A DNA stretch of 48,001 bases, taken from assembly GCA_018398765.1 (NCBI GenBank), contig JAHBMJ010000419.1, positions 1 through 48,001 of the forward strand, given 5' to 3'. Under the pieces are notes generated by a model, which saw only the letters and a list, made by a program, of their open reading frames with translations, was not told the origin of the DNA and did no database searches. This stretch comes from Chromera velia (taxonomy: Eukaryota; Sar; Chromeraceae). Every line of letters begins with the position of its first letter. Positions within the stretch are counted from its first letter, which is position 1. The position numbers and the translations under genes were made by a program. Positions 10,201 to 20,413 of the stretch are shown here, one piece after another.

Positions 10201-12426
10201 GGTGGGTAGTGGTGGGGATAGTAGGAGGGGCCGAAGCCTCGGTGTGCGTGCATCGGGTGGTCTCTGAAATACCCCGGGGGGGGCCCCCAAGGATCAGGGT
10301 GGTAGTGGGAGTGGTCGTCCACATTATCCCAATCTCCCTCACCCCCCTCATCTGCACCGTCCATCCATCCTGATGGATCCATCTCTGCGTCAGACTGGTA
10401 CCCGTCTGAGGCCTCCTGCTCCTCTTCCATCACAGGGGGCTTGGTGGAAGACTTCCGGGCCCTGCCCCCCCGGCCCCCTCTCCCGCGTCCCCTCCCTCGG
10501 CCAAGGCCCTTCCCTCCTCTTCCTCTTGCGGCCACCTTGGGCATTCGGGTTGTCGAGACCACAGCCAGAGCGAGGGAATCAATTGCTCCTCGGCCTCTCG
10601 CCACTCGTCGCTGTGTTGGGTTGGTAGACGCGGCAGCTGCCGCAGACGACGCAGCAGCAGCTGCGCCCCCCCCGGCTTGCTGAGCATCAGGAGGGACCAA
10701 TGTCTGGGTGAAGGCGAACCCTTTCGTTTCATTCGTCGAACTTTTCAACCCGACTCCGTACTCCAATGCTCTGCTGATTGTACCTGGGTCGATGCCCAGA
10801 GCCTCGCCGCATCGGCGCAAAGTGGAGAAGGTTTGGGTATCCCCAGTGGTCAAATTCTGTGCAGTCACCATGATCGTTCTCGGCACTTTCTTCTTTCGTT
10901 TGGGTAAGGGGGCGAGGTCGTCTGTGGCGGTCTTGCGGCTAATGGCACGGTGCGCTCTGCCACAACCAGCTGCTGCTGCTGCTGCTGCGGCTTCTCCCTT
11001 CTGTGTCTGTGTCTTTCTAGTTTTTCCTTTGGAAAGAATTTCCTCGGGGCACTCACGACGGGAGGATTCGGATTTGAGGGCGTTGGGGGGGGTTCTGCCC
11101 CTCTTCCGCTTCTCGTCTCGGTTGGCCTTGCATTGCCTGCTCTGTGCGAAGAACTCGGCATCCGAGTTGTCCTCTTCCATTTCGTCCATATCCCCCACCT
11201 GGTCCCTCTGCCCCCTCCCTTGTCGCATACTCCCACTCCGACGAGCGAGGGGATGCATCGCAGCAGAGTCACTCCCTTCAATGGATCGGAACCCCTCTCC
11301 CCCCCCTCCCTTCTCTGCTCCCTCCTTCCCTCCCTCAAATTCCATGTCCAGACCATCGTCCATCCATCTGTCCTCGGCGTGGGCCAAGTCAAATTTGAAC
11401 CCCATCGTCACGTTGATGCACCCCCCCTGCCCCACTTTGTACTGGAGGGCACGCGAGACCGTGCCTGCATTGATCCCCAGTGCGTCCCCCGCATGACGCA
11501 TGGATGGGTATACCTTCACCTGTCCAGTCTTGATGTGAGTGACCTGGACTGCCTGCGGTTTGTGGATGCCGCTGTTGATCCCTCTTGGGACCTCAGCGCA
11601 GGCACCCCCTCCCCCCTCGGTGCTGTCCTCCAGCTCAGTGGACAGACCCAGACCGGTCGACACGAACGGGGATGCCGGAGGGGCATCTGCAGAGAGGAAC
11701 AGAACAGCAGCGGGAGAGGCAAGGAGGAATGTGTGTGTGAGGGGGGGTAGGCTGAAGTAACGAGAAATCAAGGAAGCACACACATCTGCTTTTTGGGACC
11801 GGCCAATGAATTCCTGCACTGACAGATCTTGAAGGAATCGGTTAATTCGCAGGAATGAAATGAAAAGGGCACGTCTAGACAGGCACGACACAAACGCCTT
11901 TGGACCGTCTACCTGCCTCTATAGATGCATGTATCGATGTATGCACCTGTCACTGTTGTTGCACACCTTCAGAGTTGTTGGATTGCTTCGGTGGAGCGTT
12001 TCTCGGGACTTTGCGCAGCGAATGGAGAAGTCCCGATACGGTTGCGGATTCGGTTCTGATTGTCCTCCTCCTGCAATCCCCTTCCCATTCCTCCGGCAAC
12101 ACCGACTCCACGGCGCCCTCTCCCTCCATTCATTTTTGCATAGTTTTTAGGAACCCCTCCTCGTTCTGAACGGCGAATGATTGGGACACTCTCTTCAGGT
12201 TGAGGAATCATCACGTCAGATTCCAGATCTTGGGGGTCTGATGCGGCATCGGGAGGATCGATTGGCTGCAAGAAATGGGCAAATGACAATTTGATTGGGG
12301 GTGAAACAGAAGCAAAGAAGCAATGGGGGTAAACAGATTGATCAAGTGTTGCGCACGAACCTTTTCTGCTCCTGGCTCATCTGGTAAGCCAAAACCTTCC
12401 GCTTTGTCACTTCCGTCCTCGCTCAT
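7262..12426 (-). CDS. large protein with two NUMOD1/IENR1-like HTH repeats
   Basis: Six exons with matching phases: 12426-12361, 12265-12040, 11686-9198, 8926-8817, 8513-8435 and 7372-7262 (TGA); about 1026 aa. An in-frame TAA precedes the ATG. Donors include CAG|GTCAGT (exon 3), AT|GTAAGT (exon 4) and GAG|GTCAGT (exon 5); acceptors end TTGCAG, CTGCAG, GTGCAG, ATGCAG and TTTCAG. The exon 2 donor (ACC|GTATCG) is weakest. Residues about 145-198 and 370-424 are two copies of a unit with YPSMRHAGDALGINAGTVSRAL and TFSTLRRCGEALGIDPGTIS cores, matching the NUMOD1/IENR1 helix-turn-helix linked to homing nucleases; no nuclease domain is visible. A PKRKKK nuclear-signal-like stretch lies just before the second unit. 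The rest is Gly/Pro/Gln-rich disorder with poly-Ala runs, an acidic C-terminal third and a very basic tail (LKKLKVKKGSSRKK). Probably a nuclear DNA-binding protein; targets unknown. Confidence 0.75.
9698..9719. repeat. (GCT)n triplet repeat encoding poly-Ala
   Basis: Seven GCT/GCC units in exon 3 of the helix-turn-helix gene. Read on the minus strand they give a run of eight Ala. Confidence 0.85.
10969..10988. repeat. (GCT)n triplet repeat encoding poly-Ala
   Basis: A second GCT run in the same exon encodes the Ala run before the second helix-turn-helix unit. A third, impure Ala-coding stretch lies at 10630-10666. Confidence 0.85.
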
Positions 12427-12686
12427 CGCTTTTTCAACCACGAATTTGTAACGTTATGCCTTTCTTTCCTCGAGTTTGCCAGAAACAACAACGACAACAA
12501 CAACGATATGGACTTCGGCTGTTGTTTAGAATGTCCAAGGAGTTTTGGAGAGTACTCCTGTTCCTGTTCTCTGAGATTCAGAGAGAATCAACAACTGAGG
12601 ACACAAAAGAAGTGCATTACCAAATCACCTACTGATCTGATCGATGTTCACCATGCAGTGCATGTGACTGTGAGGGAAACTGTATA

Positions 12687-13229
12687 TACCGCATCAAATG
12701 TAATTTTTCGTTTTTGACCCCGGCGTACAAATTACAAATACAAATTATGCATTTTTAAACGCTATTTTTTTGGGCCCAAATTGTTCAATACAGACCAAAA
12801 ACGGCATGCCGGGGCCCAACTTCGCGCGGGATGCGCGCGCGCACCGCGGATTACAAATCTGAGTGCTCGATTACAAAAGTTGGTCCGTAAGTGCACTTCG
12901 GTTCATCCTTGAGTTGTGTTGTTTTGAAGTTTATGGGCAGTTCTGCTGCACAGACAAGCTTCATGATTACGTGCATAGGAATTTAGATGAAACAGAAGGC
13001 GTCACTGTGAGTCAGGAGACTTCAACTTTGAGGAGACTTCTGGGATCCACATACATTAATTATCAACATTTGTAATCCAACATGCAAATTGTGGTCGGAC
13101 ACAAAAGTTGGGCCCCGGCATGTCACTTTTGGTCTGTACGCCTCATTTGGGCCAAAAAAAAAAAAAATTTAAAATGTAAAAAATGTATTTGTAATTTGTA
13201 TCTGACGAAAAATTCGATTTGATGCGGTA
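12687..13229. mobile_element. foldback MITE with TA target duplication
   Basis: The element starts TACCGCATCAAA and ends TTTGATGCGGTA and is flanked by TA (12685-12686 and 13230-13231). The two ends are imperfect inverted repeats of about 125 bp. The left arm has TTTTTCG, AATTACAAATACAAATT, TTTTTTTGGGCCCAAA, CAGACCAAAA and GGCATGCCGGGGCCCAAC; the right arm (about 13105-13229) has their complements in reverse order. The core (12820-13105) has no coding capacity. TA duplication fits Tc1/mariner-type MITEs, though other TA-inserting families remain possible. Confidence 0.8.
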
Positions 13230-13231
13230 TA

Positions 13232-14395
13232 AGTGTAACGCGCTTTCTAACAGTTTCTACTGCATGTCATATTTCTATTAACAAATTAATGCATGCATGT
13301 GCGAGAGTGAACGCGCATCGCGCGCCGCAGAATTTCGGACAATGTAGTATGCGGACGAGCTCGGAGTAGAGGCGTACACAAACTTTGTGTTTTGTCAATT
13401 CTGGTGTGATTTGGCTGTTATCGGCTTTGCTAAAACGCAACGGCGGCGGCAACGCACTGAGAGCCAGACTAAGTCAGACTAGACTATAGAAAAGTAAGAT
13501 TTAGTAAGATTCTAAGGCCATAATTGCTTCAAAGCCTTAGAAAGACGAACCGCGTACACAGTTAAATCTAGCTAGCTTGTTATTACCTATTATTACCCCA
13601 ATCATTACCCCCCTGACGCTACCTATTTTTTTATCAGAGTTCCAATCAAAAACACCAAAAAATGTTTCAAAAAGTTAGTGAGAAATAGATGTAGAGCCCT
13701 ATCAATAGACCAACATAAAAAATATTTTTACTTTAAATTACTTACAGTTTAAGTAAAAAATGGTAAAAATATATCTTCTACCGGCCTTTCAACCAGTTTT
13801 CTAAATCAATTTCTTTGACTTGAAGGTTATTTAATATTATTCAATAATTTTGTTGTCTAGGGTAGTACAAAAACTGTCACTGTTTTGTGATTCGAAACGA
13901 ATTGGAAGCTTTAGAGGCCCTCGTTGACGTCTCAAGAAGACAGATGGATGTCTTGTCGCAATAAGCGATATAACTGCAGGGAAAGCGAACAGAGGAAATA
14001 GGGGAAGTTGTGTTCACAGTCGGAGGCCAGACATGTATGTTTTCGTTGACAGCCGCACTTGGGCAACGGCCTGCCTGACTGACTGACTGGGGTACACTGA
14101 AGGAATTTGAACGACACTGCAGTCGCGTCATTTCACTGCGACAAGCTCGGACAATGCAGCGTGCTGCCTGACACAGCAAGCAGTGGACGGGAGGACTTAT
14201 GAGCGTGCCTGCAAAACATTATTGCACTCGCAAAGAATCGACACACAGAGAGAGCTAAGCTTCTGAGCAAGCCCGAAGACCCGTGAATAAAGAAATGTTC
14301 CGCGCATGCATATGAAATCGAAAAGGAAAGACGATGGCCCAAAAGGTTGACGAACAGCGGATTGGAAGACCCTCCGTGCCTCCATCCCTCTACTT
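13232..14395. other. no supported gene
   Basis: AT-rich sequence (13480-13880) followed by mixed sequence. Minus-strand frames at 13877-14342 lie just beyond the stop of the PPR gene and may be its 3' UTR, or further exons if the CAG|GTCGGTGAGG at about 14428 is used as a donor. Confidence 0.4.
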
Positions 14396-15008
14396 CTACT
14401 TGTCTCCCTTTCCTCGTCCCTCACCGACCTGTGCAGCAGGGGAGTCCGGATGTGCGTCGGCTTCTCTCTTCAGTGTCTCTCGGAAGGAGACGGGCAAATG
14501 ACCTCTCGCCCTGCAGGCAGAACACGCATCATTCATAACAGTGCGACAACCGTCTGCATGCATGGCAGCAAAAAATCTGAAAAGCGGGAATGAACGACTT
14601 CCATTGAGGAGCTGGGAGAGACAGGGGATCGTTCTGTCTGCCTGTCTGCCTGTCTGTCTGGACAGTGCGGACCACGAGATAGAATGCAGACGTGTATCAT
14701 GAGACCCTGGAGCTAGAATTTCAACGGGCACATGCACGGAGAAGGTAGACTAAAAAACAAAACCATTCACAGAGTTTCATGCGAGGGAAAAGAAAAGGAA
14801 CGAAATACATGAAGTCAGCCGCTCAAATGAACGAAATGCGCACACACAATGGAGATGATCACAACAGAACAAAATGAAACGAGAAAAAGAGGAACAGCAT
14901 GATATACACATCGCAAAACCAAATACGTGAACCCTTCGCCTTTGTCACACATAAACGTCCCCCACTCCCCCTTTTGTCATTCTCACTGAATCTTTTCCCT
15001 CCCCCCAG

Positions 15009-15048
<40 letters not shown>

Positions 15049-15592
15049 CACACAAAAGCACCTTGAATCTTCCACAGCATCCAGAACTTCAGACTCCCAC
15101 CCGCCCCTCCCTTCTCGCCAGTGCATCCATGCAAAGCACGCTCGAAGTCCCAGAGGCTGTCTCCGAATTCCCTCCCCCGTCTTCAGGACGTCTCGAAGCG
15201 CCTGGTCCTGGAAGAAGAGAGGGACAACAAACATGGGGATGCAGATGCGAATATTCTGGTGGGTCGCTAATAACGTTGCCGAACAGTGGGAGAGGATTTG
15301 CGGTGGAGATACATATGAACACAAACAGAAGAAGGGAAAACAGCCAGAGGCATAAGAGGTCTTCACCGTTCATGCTCACAGTCTGGCACAATCACAGTTC
15401 ATGCCCTTCACGAGTCAGTGTGACGGAAAGAGAAAGAGAAAAAGAACACGTTCAAACAGCACACCACCACAGTAGATTTCACAGTCGATGAAGGCGGGAT
15501 GAAGAGTCCCTTCCCCCTCCACAACTCAATTCGATTCTGTGCCTTCTCTAATATCCTCTCTCTCTCTCTCTCTCTCACGCACACGCACACGC

Positions 15593-15646
<54 letters not shown>

Positions 15647-16477
15647 GAAAAAAGGCAGAGAGAGGCAGAGTGACAACGAGAGAGCGACCGAGAGGCACAA
15701 AGAAAGACAACGACAGACCCGCACTTGCCGAGCAGCAGTCAACCACAGAGCCGATCCCCCCCCCTCGAGTCCTATATAGGGATCTGCAGTCGCTCTACCA
15801 CGTGGTGATGCTGGAGTCTCAGCTTCTCCCTCTGCTCCTTCGCTCTCCTTTTCTCCGTCGTTTTCTGCAGTCGCTTCCCCACCGTCCCCTGCTGCTGCCT
15901 GTCCATCCAGTTCATCTGCCGATGCCTCTTTGCTGACAGCCTCGTCCCTTCCTCCCTCCTCCCCTTCCTCCTTTTCTTCATCCTCCCCAACTTCCCCCAG
16001 AGCTCCAGATTGAGACGCGCTCTCGGCCTGGTCATCTGCCCGATCATGTTCAGACGCCTCATCTTCTTCTGGATGTTCTCCTCGCCTGGCTACTTCGAAA
16101 CCCTCGAGGCACTTCTCTGTACAGGCAGGCAGATGGAAGTTGGGAGCTGATTGAAGCAAAAGAGGGGGGAAAGCAGCGAAGACCCATCCCAACCCTTTTT
16201 GATCCCACTGCTGTTGCTTGGAAAAAAGACCTTCAGGCGTTTTCTTCAATGGCAGTCATTCAGCGCTGTATCGATTTCTCTGTCCTTGTTTTCCTTTCTT
16301 CGCTTGCTTGACCCGTCACTTCTTCCTTCCTTCCTTCTTTCAAAATTTATTCAGACACAGACACAGACAGTCGCACTGACCAAGAAGAAGTGTGTATGTG
16401 ACAGGCTGAAGAGGCACTTGCATCGTTTGGGCATCCCGAAAGAGCTGCACAGATTTCAAGATCGAGCCAGACAGAAA

Positions 16478-16514
<37 letters not shown>

Positions 16515-19091
16515 TCACGTGTGCGAGGGACACAGAGACTCACAGAGAGAGAAAGGTGCAGTGGAAGGAACAGAAGCAGACCAACATTTGCGCACCAAAA
16601 CAGGTGAAATACAGCTCTGTGCCAATGCAAGCAACGTGTATCAGAAGGCAGAGGAAGAACCAAGAAGAAGAAGAAGACGAAGAAGAAGAAGCCCATAAAT
16701 CCCCCCCTCCCCCCCTCACCATCAGGGCTTCCTCGATCCCCTCGATGCCGCCCGCTGCCACCATCGCTTTGATTACAATTCCATAAAGGGGGGGTTCCAA
16801 AGGGATCTGCCTGTGGGCAGAGGGGGGGGGGTGAGGCGAGAGAGAAGAACACAAATGAACACAGCAACATGCATACATAAAACCGGAAACACACGCAGAT
16901 AGACAGACGCAGATGTACACGAAATACACAAAGGCAGGCAAATACTCTTGAAAAAGGCAGGAAACAAAACAAAACAGACTCCCTCAGCCTGCCTGCTTGC
17001 AAGCAAAGAGAGGAAATCGGCTCCAGACAAACAGTCAAGCATTGACGGCAATCAAACGAAGAAGAAGAAACACGAAGAAAGCAATCAACAATTCAGGAGC
17101 GCGACTATGCAGGAAAGCAATCGAGCGAGCACCTCTGCTCTCACCCGCCCTCTCTCTCAATGGCTCACACACCAAGATTCTCGCACAGCTCCGGTGAGTT
17201 CTCGGACCTTCCTGAACTTTCCGGTCTCAAGAAAGTGCCGCTGCATGCCGACAAGAGGAGAGCACACAAGTACTCAGCCAAACTAAAGCACAGAAACAAC
17301 TAAGCCTCAAGCAGACAGTCATGGGAAAGAGTGCCTACACACCCAAGGGACACATGCAGGAGGGACACATTGTTTGGCTCTGTTTTTCCGTTTCCCCCGG
17401 CAGACCGACGAAATCTGATTGCTACGGCTGGCCAAGCCTAACGTTGCTGAGTGACTCTCTCATCCCCCGACTGATTGACCGTGTGGAAGACTGACTGACC
17501 GACTGTCTGTTTGAAGGTGTAACTGACTGACGGACTGACCATAAGTGTGTAGATGAGTTTTGTGTCCGGGGGAAACTGGAGCCACGTAGGGAAGTACTTG
17601 ACGAGCTGCATGCGTACATTTCATTTCGATCGGGTGAGATAATCAGGAGAATAGATTCTGAGAAAAACTAAGCACCAGCCTCGATCATTGCTACTCTGCC
17701 TTCCCCCGAGATTGTGAATTTACTTGTGGCAGCTGGGGCAGATGTGAAGGCCACCGACAAGGCTGACATTCCCTCTTCTCTTCTTTTTTCTTCTCTTCTG
17801 TTTTCTCCTCTCCTCTGAACAGCTCGATCTTTGTCTCCAATCTATACGTGTTGCTTTGAGCGATTGTTCGTGTTTTGTGTAGATCCTGCCACTCGCCTTC
17901 CCTCTTCTTTACGCCTTTTTGTCTCCCTTCCATCTTCTCCGTTTATCTTTCTCTTCCCCCCCCCCTCTCTCTCTCTCACGCACACACACACATACAATCC
18001 CTCACAAATACACACATCTGCATACGCTCCCATCTTTGTCTCCTTCATGCTGCTTTTCGATGAGTTCAGCGAATCAGGAGACTCTTTTTAAGAAGAGACA
18101 GTAAGTGCAGCTGTATGAATAGCCAGAAACTCGAAGAGGGCACTCCGAAAAGGGGTGTAGCACAGGAACCATAAGACGTGGGGAGGAAGGGTGCGCGAAA
18201 GTTTTATTATCCATTCAGAAAGAAAGAAGACCAGGAAGAACAATCTATTTTTGGGAAGGGGGGGGACCCTAGTGAAGAGGACCGGCAATAGAAGGCCAGC
18301 CGGGGGGTGGGGGGGGACGACAAGAAAACCAGAAAATAGAGCCCTAGCATGGAAAGTGCTCGAAGAAGCAATGGAAGGGGAAAATTAATAAATAGAGGGC
18401 GGAAAGGCCCTCCCAGAGAAAACAGAAAAACCCCCTTGCAAGTCCCCCACGGTCCCTTTATCCCTCTTCCCTTCCCTTCCCTTCCCTTCGTACCTCCACA
18501 GCTTCGTCCCACTCCTCATTTTCAACGGCCAAAGCGAGAAGCCGTGTTGGCGTCTCGTAGTGTCTGAAGTGTTTCCCGTTGTTGTAGCACTGGTTCATTG
18601 CAAACAGAGCTGCCTTCCATCCGTGCTCTCCAGAACACCTGCCCCGGGGGGGGNNNNNNNNNNNNNNNNNNNNNNNNNNNNNNNNNNNNNNGGGGGGGGG
18701 GGGGGGGGGATAACAAAAGCTGGCCGTCAAAACGTCAGTCAGAGTCGAAAGATTCAATTGCGTGCTTCGACCAAAATGAAGACGGACACGCATACAAAAA
18801 CGAGGAAACAGAAGAAAGCGCTATACGGACTGACTGTCTCCATACTTTGAACAGCTCCAGTTCGTCTAGTCTGTGCCGATTGTGCTGCTCCCGCTGAAAG
18901 AATGTCCTGACTCTTCGACCCATCTCCTCACCCTTCAACAAGGTTCTCGTCACCTCCTCTCCTGTCGCCAGGCGTGCACGCGTGGGAACGCTGGTGTGAA
19001 GAAGACGCCGACGAGGATGGCTGCTGAGGCAAAGGCATGATCGACGTGTGGCCGCTCTAACCGGGTACACAGGAGCCAGTGTCTGCCGCAT
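14396..19091 (-). CDS. mitochondrial-type pentatricopeptide repeat (PPR) protein
   Basis: Nine exons: 19091-18846, 18638(or 18625)-18494, 17605-17540, 17240-17173, 16810-16720, 16444-16381, 16116-about 15725, 15207-15062, 14576-14396 (TAG); about 460 aa. Phases agree at every junction from exon 2 on, for example TG|G across exons 4-5 and G|AG across exons 6-7. Exon 1 starts with a basic, Ser/Arg-rich, acid-poor leader (RRRLLHTSVPTRARLA) typical of mitochondrial presequences. Exons 2-7 give consecutive helical-hairpin units of about 35 residues: TPTRLLALAVENEEWDEAVE, TKLIYTLMRHFLETGKFRKV, PLYGIVIKAMVAAGGIEGIE, PVTYTLLLEKCLEGFEVARR. These match the PPR pattern. Exon 7 then holds a long acidic insert (DEEKEEGEEGG). 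PPR proteins bind organellar RNA for processing, editing or translation; the target is unknown. Uncertain points: the exon 2 start (N gap in intron 1), the exon 7 donor and the last exon. Confidence 0.75.
15009..15054. repeat. (CA)n microsatellite in PPR intron
   Basis: About 20 CA units directly downstream of the exon 8 donor. Confidence 0.9.
15559..15648. repeat. composite (CT)n-(AC)n-(AG)n microsatellite
   Basis: CT units, then CACG/CA units, then AG units in sequence, within intron 7 of the PPR gene. Confidence 0.9.
16479..16512. repeat. (CA)n microsatellite in PPR intron
   Basis: About 15 CA units upstream of PPR exon 6. A (GAA)n stretch follows at 16661-16692. Confidence 0.9.
17675..17775 (+). 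pseudogene. isolated ankyrin-repeat fragment
   Basis: Read on the plus strand, 17708-17770 encodes EIVNLLVAAGADVKATDK, a close match to the second half of an ankyrin repeat (IVxLLLxxGADVNAxDxxG). It lies inside intron 2 of the minus-strand PPR gene. It runs straight into a pyrimidine-rich stretch and lacks the following TPLHxA helix, and no partner exon was found nearby. It is best read as a relic or captured exon of an ankyrin gene. Chance similarity is possible but unlikely for this length. Confidence 0.45.
18647..18709. other. assembly gap (38 N) between G homopolymers
   Basis: Positions 18654-18691 are N. They are preceded by 7 G and followed by 18 G. The gap lies in or at the edge of intron 1 of the PPR gene, so the start of exon 2 is uncertain. 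The true length of the G tract is unknown. Confidence 0.98.
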
Positions 19092-19641
19092 CTTCCCTGC
19101 GTGTTTGTTCCGTCTCCTTTGAAAGGACTCGAAGGAGACTGCGCCAACGCCAACCTCGGTGGACGCGGACGAACGGGGTGCCGAAGCACTTCTCGAATAT
19201 GGCTCTGTAGCACTTTCGTAAACACCCTTCTCGGATTCAATCAGCTTGCAGTTGTCAATGTAGACGGCATTATTATTATATATATATATATATAGGAAAG
19301 CTTCGATCGGATAAGAGACTGAATGTCAAAGGAGACGCCGAGACGCGGTAACTTGCCATCGCGTTTTGACGCACGCCGGCATGAATGCATGTTGCAAGTT
19401 GCAAGCTGTTGCACGTGTAAAAAGCCGTGTCGGCGGCGTCGTGTGTCGTAATGCCAGCCTGGTCTCTCCAATTCAATTTGACTGTCCGTCTTTTTTATCC
19501 AAAACACATGTCACGTGATCAGTGGTGCACTAAACTCCATCGAATGAAATTGTATGCAGGACGTGTGTGTCAGTCAGCCGCCTCTATGATTTATTTTTGA
19601 GTCTGTCTCCGCATCCGTCTCTAGAGTTAGTCTCCGTGGCC
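19092..19641. promoter_or_regulatory. divergent intergenic region between PPR gene and plus-strand gene
   Basis: 550 bp separates the PPR start codon (minus, 19091) from the next plus-strand ATG (19642), so both promoters should lie here. It contains a (TA)n run at 19277-19294. No specific promoter element can be assigned. Confidence 0.4.
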
Positions 19642-20323
19642 ATGGCTCCCCGCTCTGCCGACTCCTATTGTTGGGGAGCATCATGGAACCCGGGGATTCC
19701 TGAAGCAGCACAGTTTGCACAAACCATCGAGAATCTTTGTTTTGTCAAATTGATTACAAATGCTGCAGTCGTCAAAGAAGATGGCAAAGCATTTTTCAGA
19801 CGTCAGCACGAGTGTAGTCTTCTCGCTGTGCAATCTTTCTTCCCTCAGAATCTCCACTCATTGGTGACTTTCTCACCAGAATCGGACTTTGAAAAGTTTC
19901 TATGCGATAAGTATAGACTAACGTCGGCTCAAGAAGGGGGTTCAGAGCCCAAGAAAAAGGTGTCTGCTTTCGAGATCGAGCAAGCCTGTGATAGGAATTC
20001 TGAGGGATGTGTGTTAGAAGAATCATTACAAACTCTGTCTACTTCCACCCCCCGCTGCATCACCGACCCAGCGGCGTTCTCTCAGCCCTCCTACAGCAGT
20101 GCCAAAGATGCCGGTCCCTCCGTCTGCCTCCAACCTACCAGCAGCTACGTCTTTTGATTCTCAGCCTGCTGCAAAGCGCGCTTGTATGAAGCATGCTGAT
20201 GAGCAGGTGGGAGAGAGACCCTCGACCGGCAACAAGCATTCAGGTTCCAAACCCAGTCAGGGAGTGGCAGATGTGGTAAGTCACAATGCTGACGCAAGCG
20301 AAGCCCTGGCTGATATAGCGTAA
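19642..20323 (+). CDS. hypothetical protein, two exons
   Basis: The ATG at 19642 has a good context (GTGGCCATGG). Exon 1 (19642-20008) begins MAPRSADSYCWGASWN and encodes a mixed helical/strand region containing LVTFSPESDFEKFLCDKYRL. A change of frame near 20050 is explained by an 88-bp intron (GGAT|GTGTGT ... CCTCCTACAG|CA). The second exon (20097 on) is Pro/Ser/Ala-rich (VPKMPVPPSASNLPAATS) with a KRACMKH patch. It ends at TAA 20321, or is spliced at ATGTG|GTAAGT (20275) to later exons. No family recognised. Alternatively the frame change is an indel in the C6 run at 20049-20053. Confidence 0.45.
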
Positions 20324-20413
20324 GGCACTGGTGTAGTTTCCAAAGAAGTTGCTCAGTCGCAAGTCGACTCCCTCGGAATCCTAGTTGGAGTCCTCACTTA
20401 GTTATTTCTGCAG

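Noticed and set aside
9200-11750. Plus-strand ORFs of 248-266 codons opposite the helix-turn-helix exon
   Set aside because: Antisense shadows of a GC-rich exon. The minus frame has HTH domains and phased splice sites; the plus frames have neither.
9180-11891. AP2/ERF domains in the minus-strand protein
   Set aside because: The repeats have the [FY]-[PS]-[ST]-hR-x2-[AG]-[GE]-ALGI..GT[VI]SRAL pattern of NUMOD1/IENR1 HTH units. They lack the AP2 signature (YRG, WLGxF).
12120-12200. Copia-type linker similarity (IRRSERGGVPKNY) in exon 2 of the HTH gene
   Set aside because: Only a short basic motif. No copia RT or integrase is nearby, and the exon fits the host gene chain in phase.
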